From Corynebacterium gallinarum (GTDB taxonomy: Bacteria; Actinomycetota; Actinomycetes; Mycobacteriales; Mycobacteriaceae): 64,000 bases of DNA. Made by a program: the position numbers and the translations under genes. Of the stretch, positions 9,405-17,789 are shown one piece after another (positions within the stretch are counted from its first letter, which is position 1; each line of letters starts with the position of its first letter). Where the stretch lies: the NCBI RefSeq assembly GCF_014837045.1, contig NZ_JACSPR010000001.1:308134-372133 (forward strand), given 5' to 3'. The notes beneath the pieces were generated by a model. That model had not been told where the DNA came from, ran no database searches, and worked only from the letters and a program-made list of their open reading frames with translations.

Positions 9405-9672
9405 TCTATGTGCAGCCTATTCCCTGGCTTTAAGGTAGGTCCTCACAATCTCGAGGACAATCCCTGAGAGAATAGTTTTCTAACCCTTTCTTACTGGTCA
9501 TTACTCGGGGAGGTTTTTCCAGCTCCACCCGGTCATAGTCGGTAGATTAACCCCCACCCCAGGAGGTGTTGTGCGCCATCTGAGGGGCCCGCATCACCCG
9601 GGGCTGGTGGAAGATCACAGTTCAGGTCACAATCCGCCCTGACGGTGGCTGTCCACCCCGCGAGGCGGTTGA
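9405..9672. other. Intergenic region upstream of DUF1206 gene
   Basis: Holds the right copy of the 13-base direct repeat (9477-9489). No gene seen; GC content returns to normal at about 9530. Confidence 0.4.
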
Positions 9673-10506
9673 ATGGGGCCTATGGATAAGGGCGACACCA
9701 GATCGGCGAGACAGACGGTAGAGCGGGCGGCCGACCAGGCCGAGGACCACCCCGTGTTGACCACGCTGGCCAGAGGCGGATTCATCGTCATGGGGGTGCT
9801 GCATATCCTCATCGGGTGGATAGCGGTGCGCCTCGCCACCGGGTCCGGTGGTTCGGGTGATGAGGCTTCCAATTCAGGCGCATTGTCCACCATCGCGGAG
9901 GCGCCGGGGGGTCAGTTCGCCCTGTGGGCCGCGGTCATCGCCCTGGCTGCCCTGGCTCTCTGGCAGTTGAGCCAGCTGCTGACAGGCGAGGACCTCAAGG
10001 AAAGGGCCAAGGGGGCGGTCATGGCCGTGGTCTACTTCTCCCTGGCGGTGACCACCTCCACCTTCGCCCGGGGTGGCAGCACCTCCGACGGGGAGACCGC
10101 CACCGATGTCACCGCCAGCATCCTGGCCCAACCCTGGGGCGTGGTGCTGGTTGTGGTCGCCGGACTGGTGGTGCTGGGGGCGGGTGTCTACAACATCTGG
10201 AAGGGTGCCACCCGCAGTTTCCGGAAGGACCTGGAGGCGGGCGCGGGGTCGGGACAGGTCGGGACCGCGATCGTGATCGCCGGAACCGCCGGTTATATCG
10301 CCCGCGGTATCGCCTTCGGCATCCTGGGGGTGTTGATCATCATCGCCGGCTGGGCCCATGATCCGGAACAGGCCGCAGGTCTGGACTCGGCACTACGCAC
10401 CCTCGGGGAACAGCCCTTCGGCAGTGTCCTGCTCATCATCGTCGGTATCGGACTCATCCTCTATGGTGGCTACTCCATTGCCCGCGCACGGTATGTGCGG
10501 ATGTGA
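9673..10506 (+). CDS. DUF1206 membrane protein
   Basis: A 277-aa protein with six hydrophobic helices arranged as three repeats of a two-helix unit, the pattern of DUF1206: residues about 36-90, 105-170 and 195-270, each with a G-rich first helix (LARGGFIVMGVLHILIGW; GVVLVVVAGLVVLGAGVYN; GYIARGIAFGILGVLIII). The N-terminus is charged and cytosolic. Function unknown; the family is widespread in Actinobacteria. Starts at 9673 and 9682 are both possible and neither has a clear ribosome-binding site. Confidence 0.8.
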   Translation: MGPMDKGDTRSARQTVERAADQAEDHPVLTTLARGGFIVMGVLHILIGWIAVRLATGSGGSGDEASNSGALSTIAEAPGGQFALWAAVIALAALALWQLSQLLTGEDLKERAKGAVMAVVYFSLAVTTSTFARGGSTSDGETATDVTASILAQPWGVVLVVVAGLVVLGAGVYNIWKGATRSFRKDLEAGAGSGQVGTAIVIAGTAGYIARGIAFGILGVLIIIAGWAHDPEQAAGLDSALRTLGEQPFGSVLLIIVGIGLILYGGYSIARARYVRM

Positions 10507-10528
10507 TTGCAGCCTGGCATGGGTTGGT

Positions 10529-10539
10529 CGTCGACAAGC
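10529..10539 (+). repeat. CGTCGACAAGC repeat element
   Basis: Exact copy of the dispersed 11-mer described in the findings, 22 bases after the DUF1206 stop codon. Confidence 0.85.
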
Positions 10540-10551
10540 ACGTGCCCGGCG

Positions 10552-11433
10552 CTACGGCTGCAGGTCCAGCGCGTCCCGGACGGCGGCAGCCATCGCCTCA
10601 TGGCCGCTCGAGGTCGGGTGCAGCGGGTAAGCGTCGGTCTGCTGGCCCTGGATGTCGGCCCAGCGCTGCTCAGGGGGTGCGCAGCTGGTGTGCTCATCGG
10701 CATCGTCGGGGAGGACGAACAGGGCATCGTGGCGTTCGGCTGCCTCGCGCACGGTGTCATTGATCTGCGCGGTCAGCTCCACGGCCCACCGGCGATCCGT
10801 CTCGGAGACATTCCCCAGCTCAGGGCACTCCCCGGTGGACACGAGCGGTAGATACCCGGTGACCACCACCTGCGCGTCCCCGGCGCGGTCTTTGATCCCC
10901 TCGTGCACGCGGTCCAGCTGCGGGGGGAGTTGGTCGAGCTGCTCCCCGATGGTTTCTTCCAGCAGATCCACACAGTTGTCAGGGGTCTCGACCGCGATCC
11001 GCTCCCGGATGCATCCCGCGACCTCCCCGAAACCGAGGTCATTGCCCCCGATGGAGAGGGTGACCAGGGTCGTATCCTCCGTCAGCACATCCAGCTGCGC
11101 CGGCAGCGTGCGCTCGCCCAACGCCCTCGGTTCGAGCAGATCCCCGGTCACCGCCCCCTGGCACGTGAGATCCGTGACCTCCGCGTGCACAAGCTCCGGG
11201 TAATTCCCGGACGAGCGCAGGCAGAACGGCTCGCCCCGCAACGGCTGGTCGCGCCCGCCCATCGCCGCATAGGAATCCCCGAGTGCGATGTAGACATCGG
11301 TGATGCTTGTCGACGCCTCCGTCACCTCCTCCCGGATGTCCCCGGAGGTCTGACCGGAACTGGGGTCCGGGGATTGACCCGCGCACCCGGTGAGAAGAAG
11401 TAATGCGCTTGCTGTGATGACGGTTGTCCTCAT
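10552..11433 (-). CDS. SGNH/GDSL-type hydrolase lipoprotein
   Basis: A 293-aa secreted esterase or lipase. ATG 11433 is chosen because it gives a clean lipoprotein signal (MRTTVITASALLLLTGCAG, lipobox LLTGC, about residues 14-18) and has GAGGAG upstream; the longer frame to 11481 has no support. Catalytic blocks of the SGNH family: block I ALGDSYAAMGG (nucleophile Ser), block III SIGGNDLGFGE, block V DAYPLHPTSSGH (catalytic His). After cleavage it should be anchored outside the membrane through diacylglyceryl-Cys. It may act on cell-envelope lipids or esters; the substrate is unknown. It stands alone, convergent to the DUF1206 gene. Confidence 0.88.
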   Translation of the reverse strand: MRTTVITASALLLLTGCAGQSPDPSSGQTSGDIREEVTEASTSITDVYIALGDSYAAMGGRDQPLRGEPFCLRSSGNYPELVHAEVTDLTCQGAVTGDLLEPRALGERTLPAQLDVLTEDTTLVTLSIGGNDLGFGEVAGCIRERIAVETPDNCVDLLEETIGEQLDQLPPQLDRVHEGIKDRAGDAQVVVTGYLPLVSTGECPELGNVSETDRRWAVELTAQINDTVREAAERHDALFVLPDDADEHTSCAPPEQRWADIQGQQTDAYPLHPTSSGHEAMAAAVRDALDLQP

Positions 11434-11788
11434 GGTGTCCACATCTCCTCTGTCTACAGCAACCGGCCGGCGAACGCGCACCGTGGCGACATCGGGAGCA
11501 CCGGGGGCGCCTGTGCAAAACCAACCGTGGGCAAGGTTACAGATTGATTTTATTCAGCATGGGATTTCCGCCCGATCCACCGTTCGCGGGGTCTCCTGGG
11601 GCTCGCAGGCATGCCGGGGCCCGCGCCCCATGCCCTCCACCACCCGCTATGTGTGACGCGGATTACCTACCGGGATTTGACCCGGGCACGTCCTGGAGGG
11701 TAATCGCCGGTCGAGTAGATAACAGGAAAATAACAGTTGCATTCAGACCTACCGTGGTAGTACCAGACACCGACAGCAAAGGAAGATC
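11434..11788. other. Divergent intergenic region, lipoprotein / PRC-barrel genes
   Basis: About 355 bases. The right end carries the candidate promoter of the PRC-barrel gene (11729-11759). The rest shows short GC-rich inverted repeats around 11600-11640 and 11670-11690, but no gene. Confidence 0.4.
11729..11759 (+). promoter_or_regulatory. Shared upstream motif, PRC-barrel gene 1
   Basis: AATAACA (11729-11735), 15-17 bases, then CTACCGTGGTA (11749-11759). Nearly the same arrangement precedes the second PRC-barrel gene, so it is a candidate common promoter. Sigma factor not assignable. Confidence 0.45.
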
Positions 11789-12334
11789 ATGTCTAAACAC
11801 ACTGACAAATATGAGATCGTTTCCCTTCTGGACGCCAGCGCCTACGACAACACCGGCAGCAAGCTGGGTGCGGTGGAAGGCGTAATCCTCAACGATGCAA
11901 CGGGGCTTCCCACCTTCGTTGAGATCCACCACGGACTATTCGGCCGCAACTCCAGCCTCGTCCCCCTGCGTGGTGCACGATTGGAAGCACACAAACTCGA
12001 GCTCGGCTTCTCCAAGGACACCATCAAGGACGCCCCGGACATCGATCTGGAAAACGGTCTGAGCCCCGTCGAGCAGGATGCGATCTTCGCCCACTACGGT
12101 GTCACCGACGGGAATGACGCCACCTACTTCCACCCGGAGCTGCCCGAACTGCCGGACGGTTCCGAGGTCGGCATCCATGATGAAAAGTCCGGGGCAGCGC
12201 TCCCTGGCGAGCACTTCGCCTTCCAGGGACAGCAGGCGGAACAGCCAACCGACGCCAAAACCCGTGAGCGCGATGCGGCCGACACCGTGGCCGAGGCCGA
12301 GCGGATCCGATTGCGCAGGCACTCCGGGCGCTGA
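11789..12334 (+). CDS. PRC-barrel domain protein (paralogue 1)
   Basis: A 181-aa soluble protein. A PRC-barrel-like domain fills residues about 8-75 (LLDASAYDNTGSKLGAVEGV, LPTFVEIHHGLFG, SSLVPLRGARL), followed by DTIKDAPDIDLENGLSPVEQ and an acidic linker. It ends in an Arg-rich tail (ERIRLRRHSGR). PRC barrels usually mediate protein or RNA contacts; the general-stress proteins of this type in Actinobacteria are uncharacterised. The paralogue at 12606 shares the whole N-terminal half and the tail pattern. GGAAG precedes the ATG. Confidence 0.8.
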   Translation: MSKHTDKYEIVSLLDASAYDNTGSKLGAVEGVILNDATGLPTFVEIHHGLFGRNSSLVPLRGARLEAHKLELGFSKDTIKDAPDIDLENGLSPVEQDAIFAHYGVTDGNDATYFHPELPELPDGSEVGIHDEKSGAALPGEHFAFQGQQAEQPTDAKTRERDAADTVAEAERIRLRRHSGR

Positions 12335-12467
12335 CCCCGCGCAGTGCAGTCGCCGGGAGTCAATCACAGACGGATTTCATTCACCACTCCCCGACTGCAG
12401 GCCACCCCGGTGCCACTGGCCCACCCTGATGACATGCCATTCCCACTGCTCAGCACCGGCATAGTCA

Positions 12468-12478
12468 CCCCCCCCCCC
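12468..12478. repeat. 11-base poly-C tract
   Basis: Eleven consecutive C followed by four G (12479-12482), between the two PRC-barrel genes and about 65 bases before the promoter motif of the second. Confidence 0.9.
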
Positions 12479-12542
12479 GGGGATGGCCGTCCCCCACATT
12501 CAGCCCGCTGACGATCATCCCCACCGGGGACGATCACAACCG

Positions 12543-12572
12543 AATAACATCCCAGAATTCTCTACGGTGGAA
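12543..12572 (+). promoter_or_regulatory. Shared upstream motif, PRC-barrel gene 2
   Basis: AATAACA (12543-12549), then CTACGGTGGAA (12562-12572); matches the element before paralogue 1 in sequence and, within one base, in spacing. Confidence 0.45.
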
Positions 12573-12605
12573 CCCACTCCACCATCCCCATAAGGAAGGA
12601 ACACC

Positions 12606-13772
12606 ATGACTGAGGCAACACCAAACAAGAGCGAGATCCGAGCACTTTTCGACGCCACCGCCATCGACAGGTCCGGCGACAAGCTGGGCTCCATCAAGGA
12701 GGTCTTCGTCGACGACCGGACAGGGCAGCCCACCTTCGTCGAGGTTGGCCATGGCCTCTTCGGCATGTCCTCCAGCCTGGTCCCACTCCGTGGCTCCTCG
12801 CTGAGTGGCGACACCCTCAACCTCGGTTTCGCCAAGGACGCCATCAAGGATGCCCCCAACATCGACGCGGACAATGGCCTGTCCGTGGAGGAGGAGAACC
12901 GGGTCTACGAGCACTACCAGCTCACCGATGCCCGGGATGTGGACTATTTCCACACCGACACCGACACCGACCACACCTCCACCGACCGCAACCGCAGCGA
13001 CCTGACCGGGGCGGATAGGGACGTGGCAACCCACGTCGGCCATGGTGCCGTGAGCGACGACAGCGGACGCGTCACCACAACCGAGCGCGATGATTACGTC
13101 ATCCCAGCCGATGGCACCCGCGACACTGCAGGTACGGCGGGCGCCCGCCGCGACCCCATGGAGGCCCGCAACGTCGGCGATCCAGCCACCCTGGGTGTCT
13201 CCGCAGTCCCCGGTGACGTGGGAGCACCCCTCGACGATCACCGCGGTGATCACCATGAGGCACACACCCGTGACGAGGCCCATACCCGTGATGACGCCAC
13301 CACTCCGCGGGGTTCGGATCTGCCCTCGGATGTCAGCGCGCCGGTGGATGAGGAACTGATCCGCCGCCAGGAGGACACCGTTGCCCGCAACCGTAACCTC
13401 ACCCCGGATGATGAGCGCGCCACCGTGGACACCACGGTGACCCCGGAAGGTGCGCGGGACGAGTCCTTCGTCGACCGTCTGCGTGGTTCCCGCGTGGACA
13501 CCACCGCCGATGTGGACAACTACGCCAACACCGGCATGGGTGCCGGCGCGGCTGGTGGCGCGGTGCGTTCCGACACGGACACCACCATCACCGAAGAGAC
13601 CGACGTGAACGCCTCCCAGGGGATCAATGAGGCCAACGCCCACGGCCGACACACCAAGGATGATGTGGTGAACGAGGTCGTCGAGGGCAAGGCACCCGGC
13701 GATTTCCAGGGACAGCAGGACCGCTTCAGGCTGCGTCGCTACTCCGACCGCCAGACCGGCACCACCAAGTAG
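12606..13772 (+). CDS. PRC-barrel domain protein (paralogue 2, long acidic)
   Basis: 388 aa. Residues about 10-80 are the PRC-barrel-like domain (ALFDATAIDRSGDKLGSIKEV, QPTFVEVGHGLFGMSSSLV). The segment DAIKDAPNIDADNGLSVEEENRVYEHY repeats that of paralogue 1. The middle (about 110-340) is low-complexity, rich in Asp, Thr, Arg and His, probably disordered, with repeats such as AHTRDEAHTRDDA. The C-terminus (QGQQDRFRLRRYSDR) again matches paralogue 1, so the two arose by duplication and the linker then expanded. RBS AAGGAAGG lies before ATG 12606. A stress-related role is a guess. Confidence 0.8.
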   Translation: MTEATPNKSEIRALFDATAIDRSGDKLGSIKEVFVDDRTGQPTFVEVGHGLFGMSSSLVPLRGSSLSGDTLNLGFAKDAIKDAPNIDADNGLSVEEENRVYEHYQLTDARDVDYFHTDTDTDHTSTDRNRSDLTGADRDVATHVGHGAVSDDSGRVTTTERDDYVIPADGTRDTAGTAGARRDPMEARNVGDPATLGVSAVPGDVGAPLDDHRGDHHEAHTRDEAHTRDDATTPRGSDLPSDVSAPVDEELIRRQEDTVARNRNLTPDDERATVDTTVTPEGARDESFVDRLRGSRVDTTADVDNYANTGMGAGAAGGAVRSDTDTTITEETDVNASQGINEANAHGRHTKDDVVNEVVEGKAPGDFQGQQDRFRLRRYSDRQTGTTK

Positions 13773-13834
13773 TAGTAACTCCGCCCGAGACCGGGAGGGC
13801 TACCCCCGTTTCACCCCGCGGGCCCCATGACACC

Positions 13835-13844
13835 GGGGGGGGGG
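13835..13844. repeat. 10-base poly-G tract
   Basis: Ten G in a row between the PRC-barrel stop codon and its terminator. Confidence 0.9.
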
Positions 13845-13865
13845 AGCGCAAGCCTCTCCCCGAAT

Positions 13866-13905
13866 GACACTCCCCACCGGAGAGATCCGGGGGGAGTGTC
13901 GTTTT
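13866..13905 (+). terminator. Terminator after PRC-barrel gene 2
   Basis: A 14-bp GC-rich stem with one bulge (13866-13880 with 13887-13900), 6-base loop, then GTTTT. Confidence 0.85.
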
Positions 13906-14641
13906 CCCACTCGCCGGTAACGGCCCCTCTCTGTGCATCGAGGCGCCGTTACCGGTCAGGGGTGGTAAATCCTCCCCTCCAAGCAGAATCACCACGTGGT
14001 GCAACCGAGACGCAGCATGGTATTACCAGCATCACCCCACCCCCTCAGATCGGGAAGGGTGGGCTCCACCCGCGACTGTGGGAGCATGTCCGAATTGGGA
14101 GGGTACACCAGGCGATAGACCCTCTAAATGTCGTTGCAAACTGCTGCTTCACTACTTTTTCCATTTTTTTCGAACTTAATCGGGTCTGAACCCGTGGTTA
14201 CGGCACGTTGACGTGGTCAGTGAGTACATACCCCGAACCCTGACCCAAATACGGGGATGCCCCTAGTCACAGGTTCACAGGTGATTCACAAACTCACTGG
14301 TACGGTCACCGAACACAGAAGGGAATCCCCAAAAGGCGCAAAAGGTAATCTTTTTGCAAAAAGTGTCCTGCGCAACGCACCAAACAGTCTACTGCACCCT
14401 TTCGGGGGGTATTTTATACTCATAGGCTGCTACCCGCGGCCATCCTGACCGAAGGCGGACTGCAAATTCCGTTAATGACATGGTGTTAACACACCGTGAT
14501 GGGGGTAATCCTTAGAGGTATGACCGGCGACGCTTTTTGTGTGTAACTCCGATCACTCATACCGTTCTTGGTGACAAGCAGCGCCCCCGACCACCGGTTG
14601 TGGCCGGGAATATTCCTTGAGAACACGGAGGATCGAAGACC
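13906..14641. promoter_or_regulatory. Long operator-rich region upstream of the P450 gene
   Basis: No gene seen in about 735 bases; 14120-14480 is A/T-rich. Palindromes: CACCACGTGGTG (13990-14001), CTTTTTGCAAAAAG (14350-14363) and GTGTTAACAC (14483-14492), all perfect, plus a 7-bp inverted repeat GGTATGA/TCATACC (14517-14523 with 14557-14563). TATACT at 14415-14420 is a possible -10. The density of dyads suggests one or more repressors act on the P450 operon. Which protein binds is unknown, and no regulator gene is adjacent. Confidence 0.5.
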
Positions 14642-16987
14642 ATGACTGAAACCCTGGCACACCCGACATCATCAGATGTCTCCGCCTGCCCCTACCTCAA
14701 TGGTGAGATAGTTGACATCCAGGCCCTGAACAACCGCGAGAGCCGTTCCGACGAGCGATTCGACCCACTGGGCACCGAATTCGTCAACGACCCGTGGGGT
14801 CATACCGAGTGGTCCTTTCACAATGAGCCGGTCTTCTACTCCCACAAACTGGGATACTGGGTGGTCACCCGGTACGAGGACATCATGAAGATCTTCAAGG
14901 ACACCGAAAACTACTCTGCCTCCAACTCCCTGAAAAAGGCTGTGCCCCTGTCCGATGAGGCCAAGGATGTCCTCGACGACTACGGTTACGATTTCCGCGA
15001 CACCATCGTCAACACTGACGAACCGATCCATACCCCCCGCCGTCGCGCTCTGGAGGAGCCTTTTAAGGTCGAGCAGCTGCGCAAGCTCGAGTCCGTGGCC
15101 CGCAATACCGTCGACAATTACATCGACCAGTTCATCAAGAATGGCGAGGTCGATATCTACAAGGACCTCCTGCACATCTCCCCACTGACCGTCGCCCTGC
15201 AGTTCATGGGCATCCCCGCCGAGGACATGGCAAAGATCCACGAGTACTCCATGGCCCACGCCACCACCACCTGGGGCAAGCCAGCCCCCGGTGAAGATAT
15301 CAAGGTCGCCAAGACCAACGGCAAGTTCTGGCAGCACTCCCAGAAGGTACTGGCCAAACTCATGGCCGATGACACCGCCGAGGGCTGGGTGCCCCACTCC
15401 ATCCGCGCACACCGCGAGGATCCGGAAGCCGTCCCAATGTACTACCTGCGCTCCAAGACCATGTCCGCGGTCACTGCAGCCCACGACACCACCTCCAACT
15501 CGGCATCCAATCTGTTCATCTTCCTGCAGTCCGAACGCCCAGACCTGTGGAAGCTGCTCCAGCAAAAGCCCGAGCTGATCCCGAATGCAGTCGAGGAGTC
15601 CTTGCGTCTCAACGGTGGCTCCCACGCATGGCGTCGCCGGACCGTCAACGAGGTCAAGGTCCGTGGTGTCACGATCCCCGCCAATGAAGACGTCCTGCTG
15701 GTGACCTCCGTGGCCAACCGCGACCCCGAGGTATTCCCGGATCCGCACACCTTCGACCTGTACCGCGACAACGTGACCAAGCACCTCACCTTCGGTTACG
15801 GCATCCACCAGTGCATGGGCCGCAACCTCGCACGTATGCAGATGCAGGTGCTCTTTCAGCAGATCCTCAAGCGTCTGCCACATATCAAGATGGTTCAGGA
15901 TCAGGACTTCGGTCGTCTGCCCTCCATCTCCTTCCGCGGCCCGCAATCCATCAAGACCACCTGGGACCCGGCCGTGAACCCGGAGAACTTCGGACCTATC
16001 TCCGAAGAGAACCCGACCATCGTCTACAACGGCCCCGGTCGTGAACTGCGCACCCGCAGCATGGTGGTGTCCCAGGTCGAGGACAGCACCGACACGATCC
16101 GCCGCATCACCCTGAAGAACATGGACGGCACCCCGCTACCGAAGGCCTTCTCCGGTGCCCACATTGAAATCAACGCCGGTGGCCTCAACCGTCAGTACTC
16201 CCTCGTCAACGAAACCGCTGATGAGTGGGAGATCGCGGTCCAGCTGGAGCAGAACAGCCGCGGTGGTTCCAAGTGGATCCACGAGAACCTCAGCCCCGGT
16301 TCCGTCGTGGAGGTCCGTGGCCCGCGCCATAACTTCCGCTTCAACAAGAACGCCACCAAGCTGATCCTCGTGGGTGCCGGCATCGGCATCACCCCAATGC
16401 TCGCGATGGCCGACGAGGCTAAGAAAGAGGGCATCGATTACGAGCTGCACTACTCGGGCAGCTCCAAGCAGAGCATGGCCTACATGGACCGCATCGTGCG
16501 TGACCACGGTGGCACCGCGGAGTTCTACATCTCCGATGAGGGCACCCGCATGGATATCAGCCAGTTCGCCGACCGCTACGAGGAGGGTGTCCAGCTGCTG
16601 ACCTGCGGCCCGGACCGCTTCACCAATGCAGTTCTCGAGGCGACGGAGAACTGGCCGGAGGACACGGTACGTCGTGAGTCCTTCACCGCCACCACCCTGA
16701 TCGACCCCTCGAAGAACAAGGCCTTCACTGTGGTGAAGAACTCCACCGGTGAGGAGTTCGAGGTGCCTACCAACATGACCCTTCTGGAGACCCTGGAGGC
16801 CGCCGGTGAGGATCTCTACGCAGAGTGCCGTGAAGGCATCTGTGGCACCTGTGAGGTCGGCATCATCTCGGGCGAGGCCGAGCACCGCGATGTCATCCTC
16901 TCCGAGAAGGAGAAGATGAGCAACAACTCCCTCATGACCTGCGTGTCCCGCGGACGCTGCGGTCAGAAGCTCGTCCTGGACATCTAG
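14642..16987 (+). CDS. Self-sufficient cytochrome P450 fused to flavin reductase and [2Fe-2S] ferredoxin
   Basis: A 781-aa three-part monooxygenase resembling the P450-PFOR (CYP116B/RhF-like) layout. Residues about 1-440 are a P450: I-helix AAHDTTSN (a His where the family usually has Gly), ESLRLNGG for ExxR, and heme loop FGYGIHQCMGRNLAR with the ligand Cys391. Residues about 475-690 are a phthalate-dioxygenase-reductase-like module: FMN-site NRQYSLVNE, nucleotide-site LVGAGIGITPM, CGPD. Residues about 695-781 are a plant-type ferredoxin with Cys729, 734, 737 and 767. It can therefore move electrons from NAD(P)H to heme without partners. RBS GGAGGA. It is followed by a 77-aa gene in the same transcription unit. 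The substrate is unknown; cluster context suggests an amine. Confidence 0.92.
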   Translation: MTETLAHPTSSDVSACPYLNGEIVDIQALNNRESRSDERFDPLGTEFVNDPWGHTEWSFHNEPVFYSHKLGYWVVTRYEDIMKIFKDTENYSASNSLKKAVPLSDEAKDVLDDYGYDFRDTIVNTDEPIHTPRRRALEEPFKVEQLRKLESVARNTVDNYIDQFIKNGEVDIYKDLLHISPLTVALQFMGIPAEDMAKIHEYSMAHATTTWGKPAPGEDIKVAKTNGKFWQHSQKVLAKLMADDTAEGWVPHSIRAHREDPEAVPMYYLRSKTMSAVTAAHDTTSNSASNLFIFLQSERPDLWKLLQQKPELIPNAVEESLRLNGGSHAWRRRTVNEVKVRGVTIPANEDVLLVTSVANRDPEVFPDPHTFDLYRDNVTKHLTFGYGIHQCMGRNLARMQMQVLFQQILKRLPHIKMVQDQDFGRLPSISFRGPQSIKTTWDPAVNPENFGPISEENPTIVYNGPGRELRTRSMVVSQVEDSTDTIRRITLKNMDGTPLPKAFSGAHIEINAGGLNRQYSLVNETADEWEIAVQLEQNSRGGSKWIHENLSPGSVVEVRGPRHNFRFNKNATKLILVGAGIGITPMLAMADEAKKEGIDYELHYSGSSKQSMAYMDRIVRDHGGTAEFYISDEGTRMDISQFADRYEEGVQLLTCGPDRFTNAVLEATENWPEDTVRRESFTATTLIDPSKNKAFTVVKNSTGEEFEVPTNMTLLETLEAAGEDLYAECREGICGTCEVGIISGEAEHRDVILSEKEKMSNNSLMTCVSRGRCGQKLVLDI

Positions 16988-17065
16988 GGACACCCCGAAG
17001 CCGCGACCCCAGGGGTGTACCCACCCCTCTTCACTGCCCACCCCGTGACAACAGGAGAAACAACC

Positions 17066-17299
17066 ATGGCACATGTTGATACCTGGGATATCTTCAAGGA
17101 CGTCCCACAGGAGGCCCTCGCCGGCCACTTCCGTCGCTACCTCGAGAAGAACCCGGAGCGCACCCTCATCGAGGGTAAGTCCGATGCCGAGCTGGCTGAT
17201 CTGCTCGTCACCGCCTCCACCAAGGCTGATGATGACTACGCCATCACCCGGATCTTCGACTACGCGATGAAGTTCATCCGGCATGAGGATGAGAACTAG
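17066..17299 (+). CDS. 77-aa protein co-transcribed with the P450 fusion
   Basis: Begins MAHVDTWDIFKDVPQEALAGHF and ends FIRHEDEN. Predicted all-helical, soluble and highly charged, with no cysteine and no signal. I recognise no family. ATG 17066 has AGGAGA seven bases upstream, 78 bases after the P450 stop, and a strong terminator lies 33 bases after its own stop, so the two genes form one operon. The likeliest role is a small subunit or effector of the P450 enzyme; this is inference from position only. Confidence 0.75.
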   Translation: MAHVDTWDIFKDVPQEALAGHFRRYLEKNPERTLIEGKSDAELADLLVTASTKADDDYAITRIFDYAMKFIRHEDEN

Positions 17300-17331
17300 A
17301 GTCTCACCCCGGTAGAGACATCCCCCCTCCT

Positions 17332-17374
17332 CCGCCCCCGCACGCAGAAATCCTTCTGTATGCGGGGGCGGTTG
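17332..17374 (+). terminator. Terminator after the P450 operon
   Basis: An 11-bp perfect GC stem (17332-17342 with 17361-17371) extended by a 6-bp inner stem with one G-T pair, followed by TTGTTGTT. Confidence 0.9.
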
Positions 17375-17748
17375 TTGTTCACCACGGCCACATTCACGCC
17401 CCCGGTGACACTGAGGTGCGGTGATATCCCGCTCCCCACCCGCCCGCCACCCCCGAAAGTGTGACCTCCCCAATCCTCACGCGAAGCGCCGTGGCATGGT
17501 GTTTCACCTTTATTGTTCATATTTTCTTATCAGAAAACAGTTTATTAATTGATACTTTGACGGCATCCGCCTGGTTGTCTCGATAGGATATAGGGATGGG
17601 GGTTGACTTTTCAGCCCGAATTTAACCCAGAACTACCGAAGTGTCGGCGATGATGACACCAGGATTTTTACGTGCTGGGCCCGCGGACGCACATTCGCGT
17701 CGACCCCCGGTAACCTTTGCTGTTGAAGTGTCCCGGGTTTGGTTCCAG
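17375..17748. other. Intergenic, partly A/T-rich
   Basis: 17510-17600 is strongly A/T-rich, unlike its surroundings. The 8-mer GAAGTGTC occurs twice (about 17638 and 17725). No gene recognised; the OCD promoter presumably lies at the right end. Confidence 0.35.
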
Positions 17749-17770
17749 GTGTTCGACGTACGTCTGACAC
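17749..17770. promoter_or_regulatory. 22-base interrupted palindrome upstream of OCD gene
   Basis: A perfect GACGTACGTC core (17755-17764) flanked after two mismatched positions by GTGT (17749-17752) and ACAC (17767-17770). It ends 19 bases before the start codon, an ideal repressor position. Confidence 0.6.
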
Positions 17771-17789
17771 GCATCCTTGAAAGGGAAGC

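Noticed and set aside
11670..11700. tRNA-like fragment (GGGATTTGACCCGGGC)
   Set aside because: No acceptor or anticodon arms can be formed around it.
14050..14110. Cobalamin-riboswitch-like core (CCCGCGACTGTG) upstream of the P450 gene
   Set aside because: Only the short core matches. The expected B12 box (AGnCnGGAnACCnGCC type) does not follow, and GGGTGG/CCACCC forms a local hairpin instead. A covariance search would settle it.
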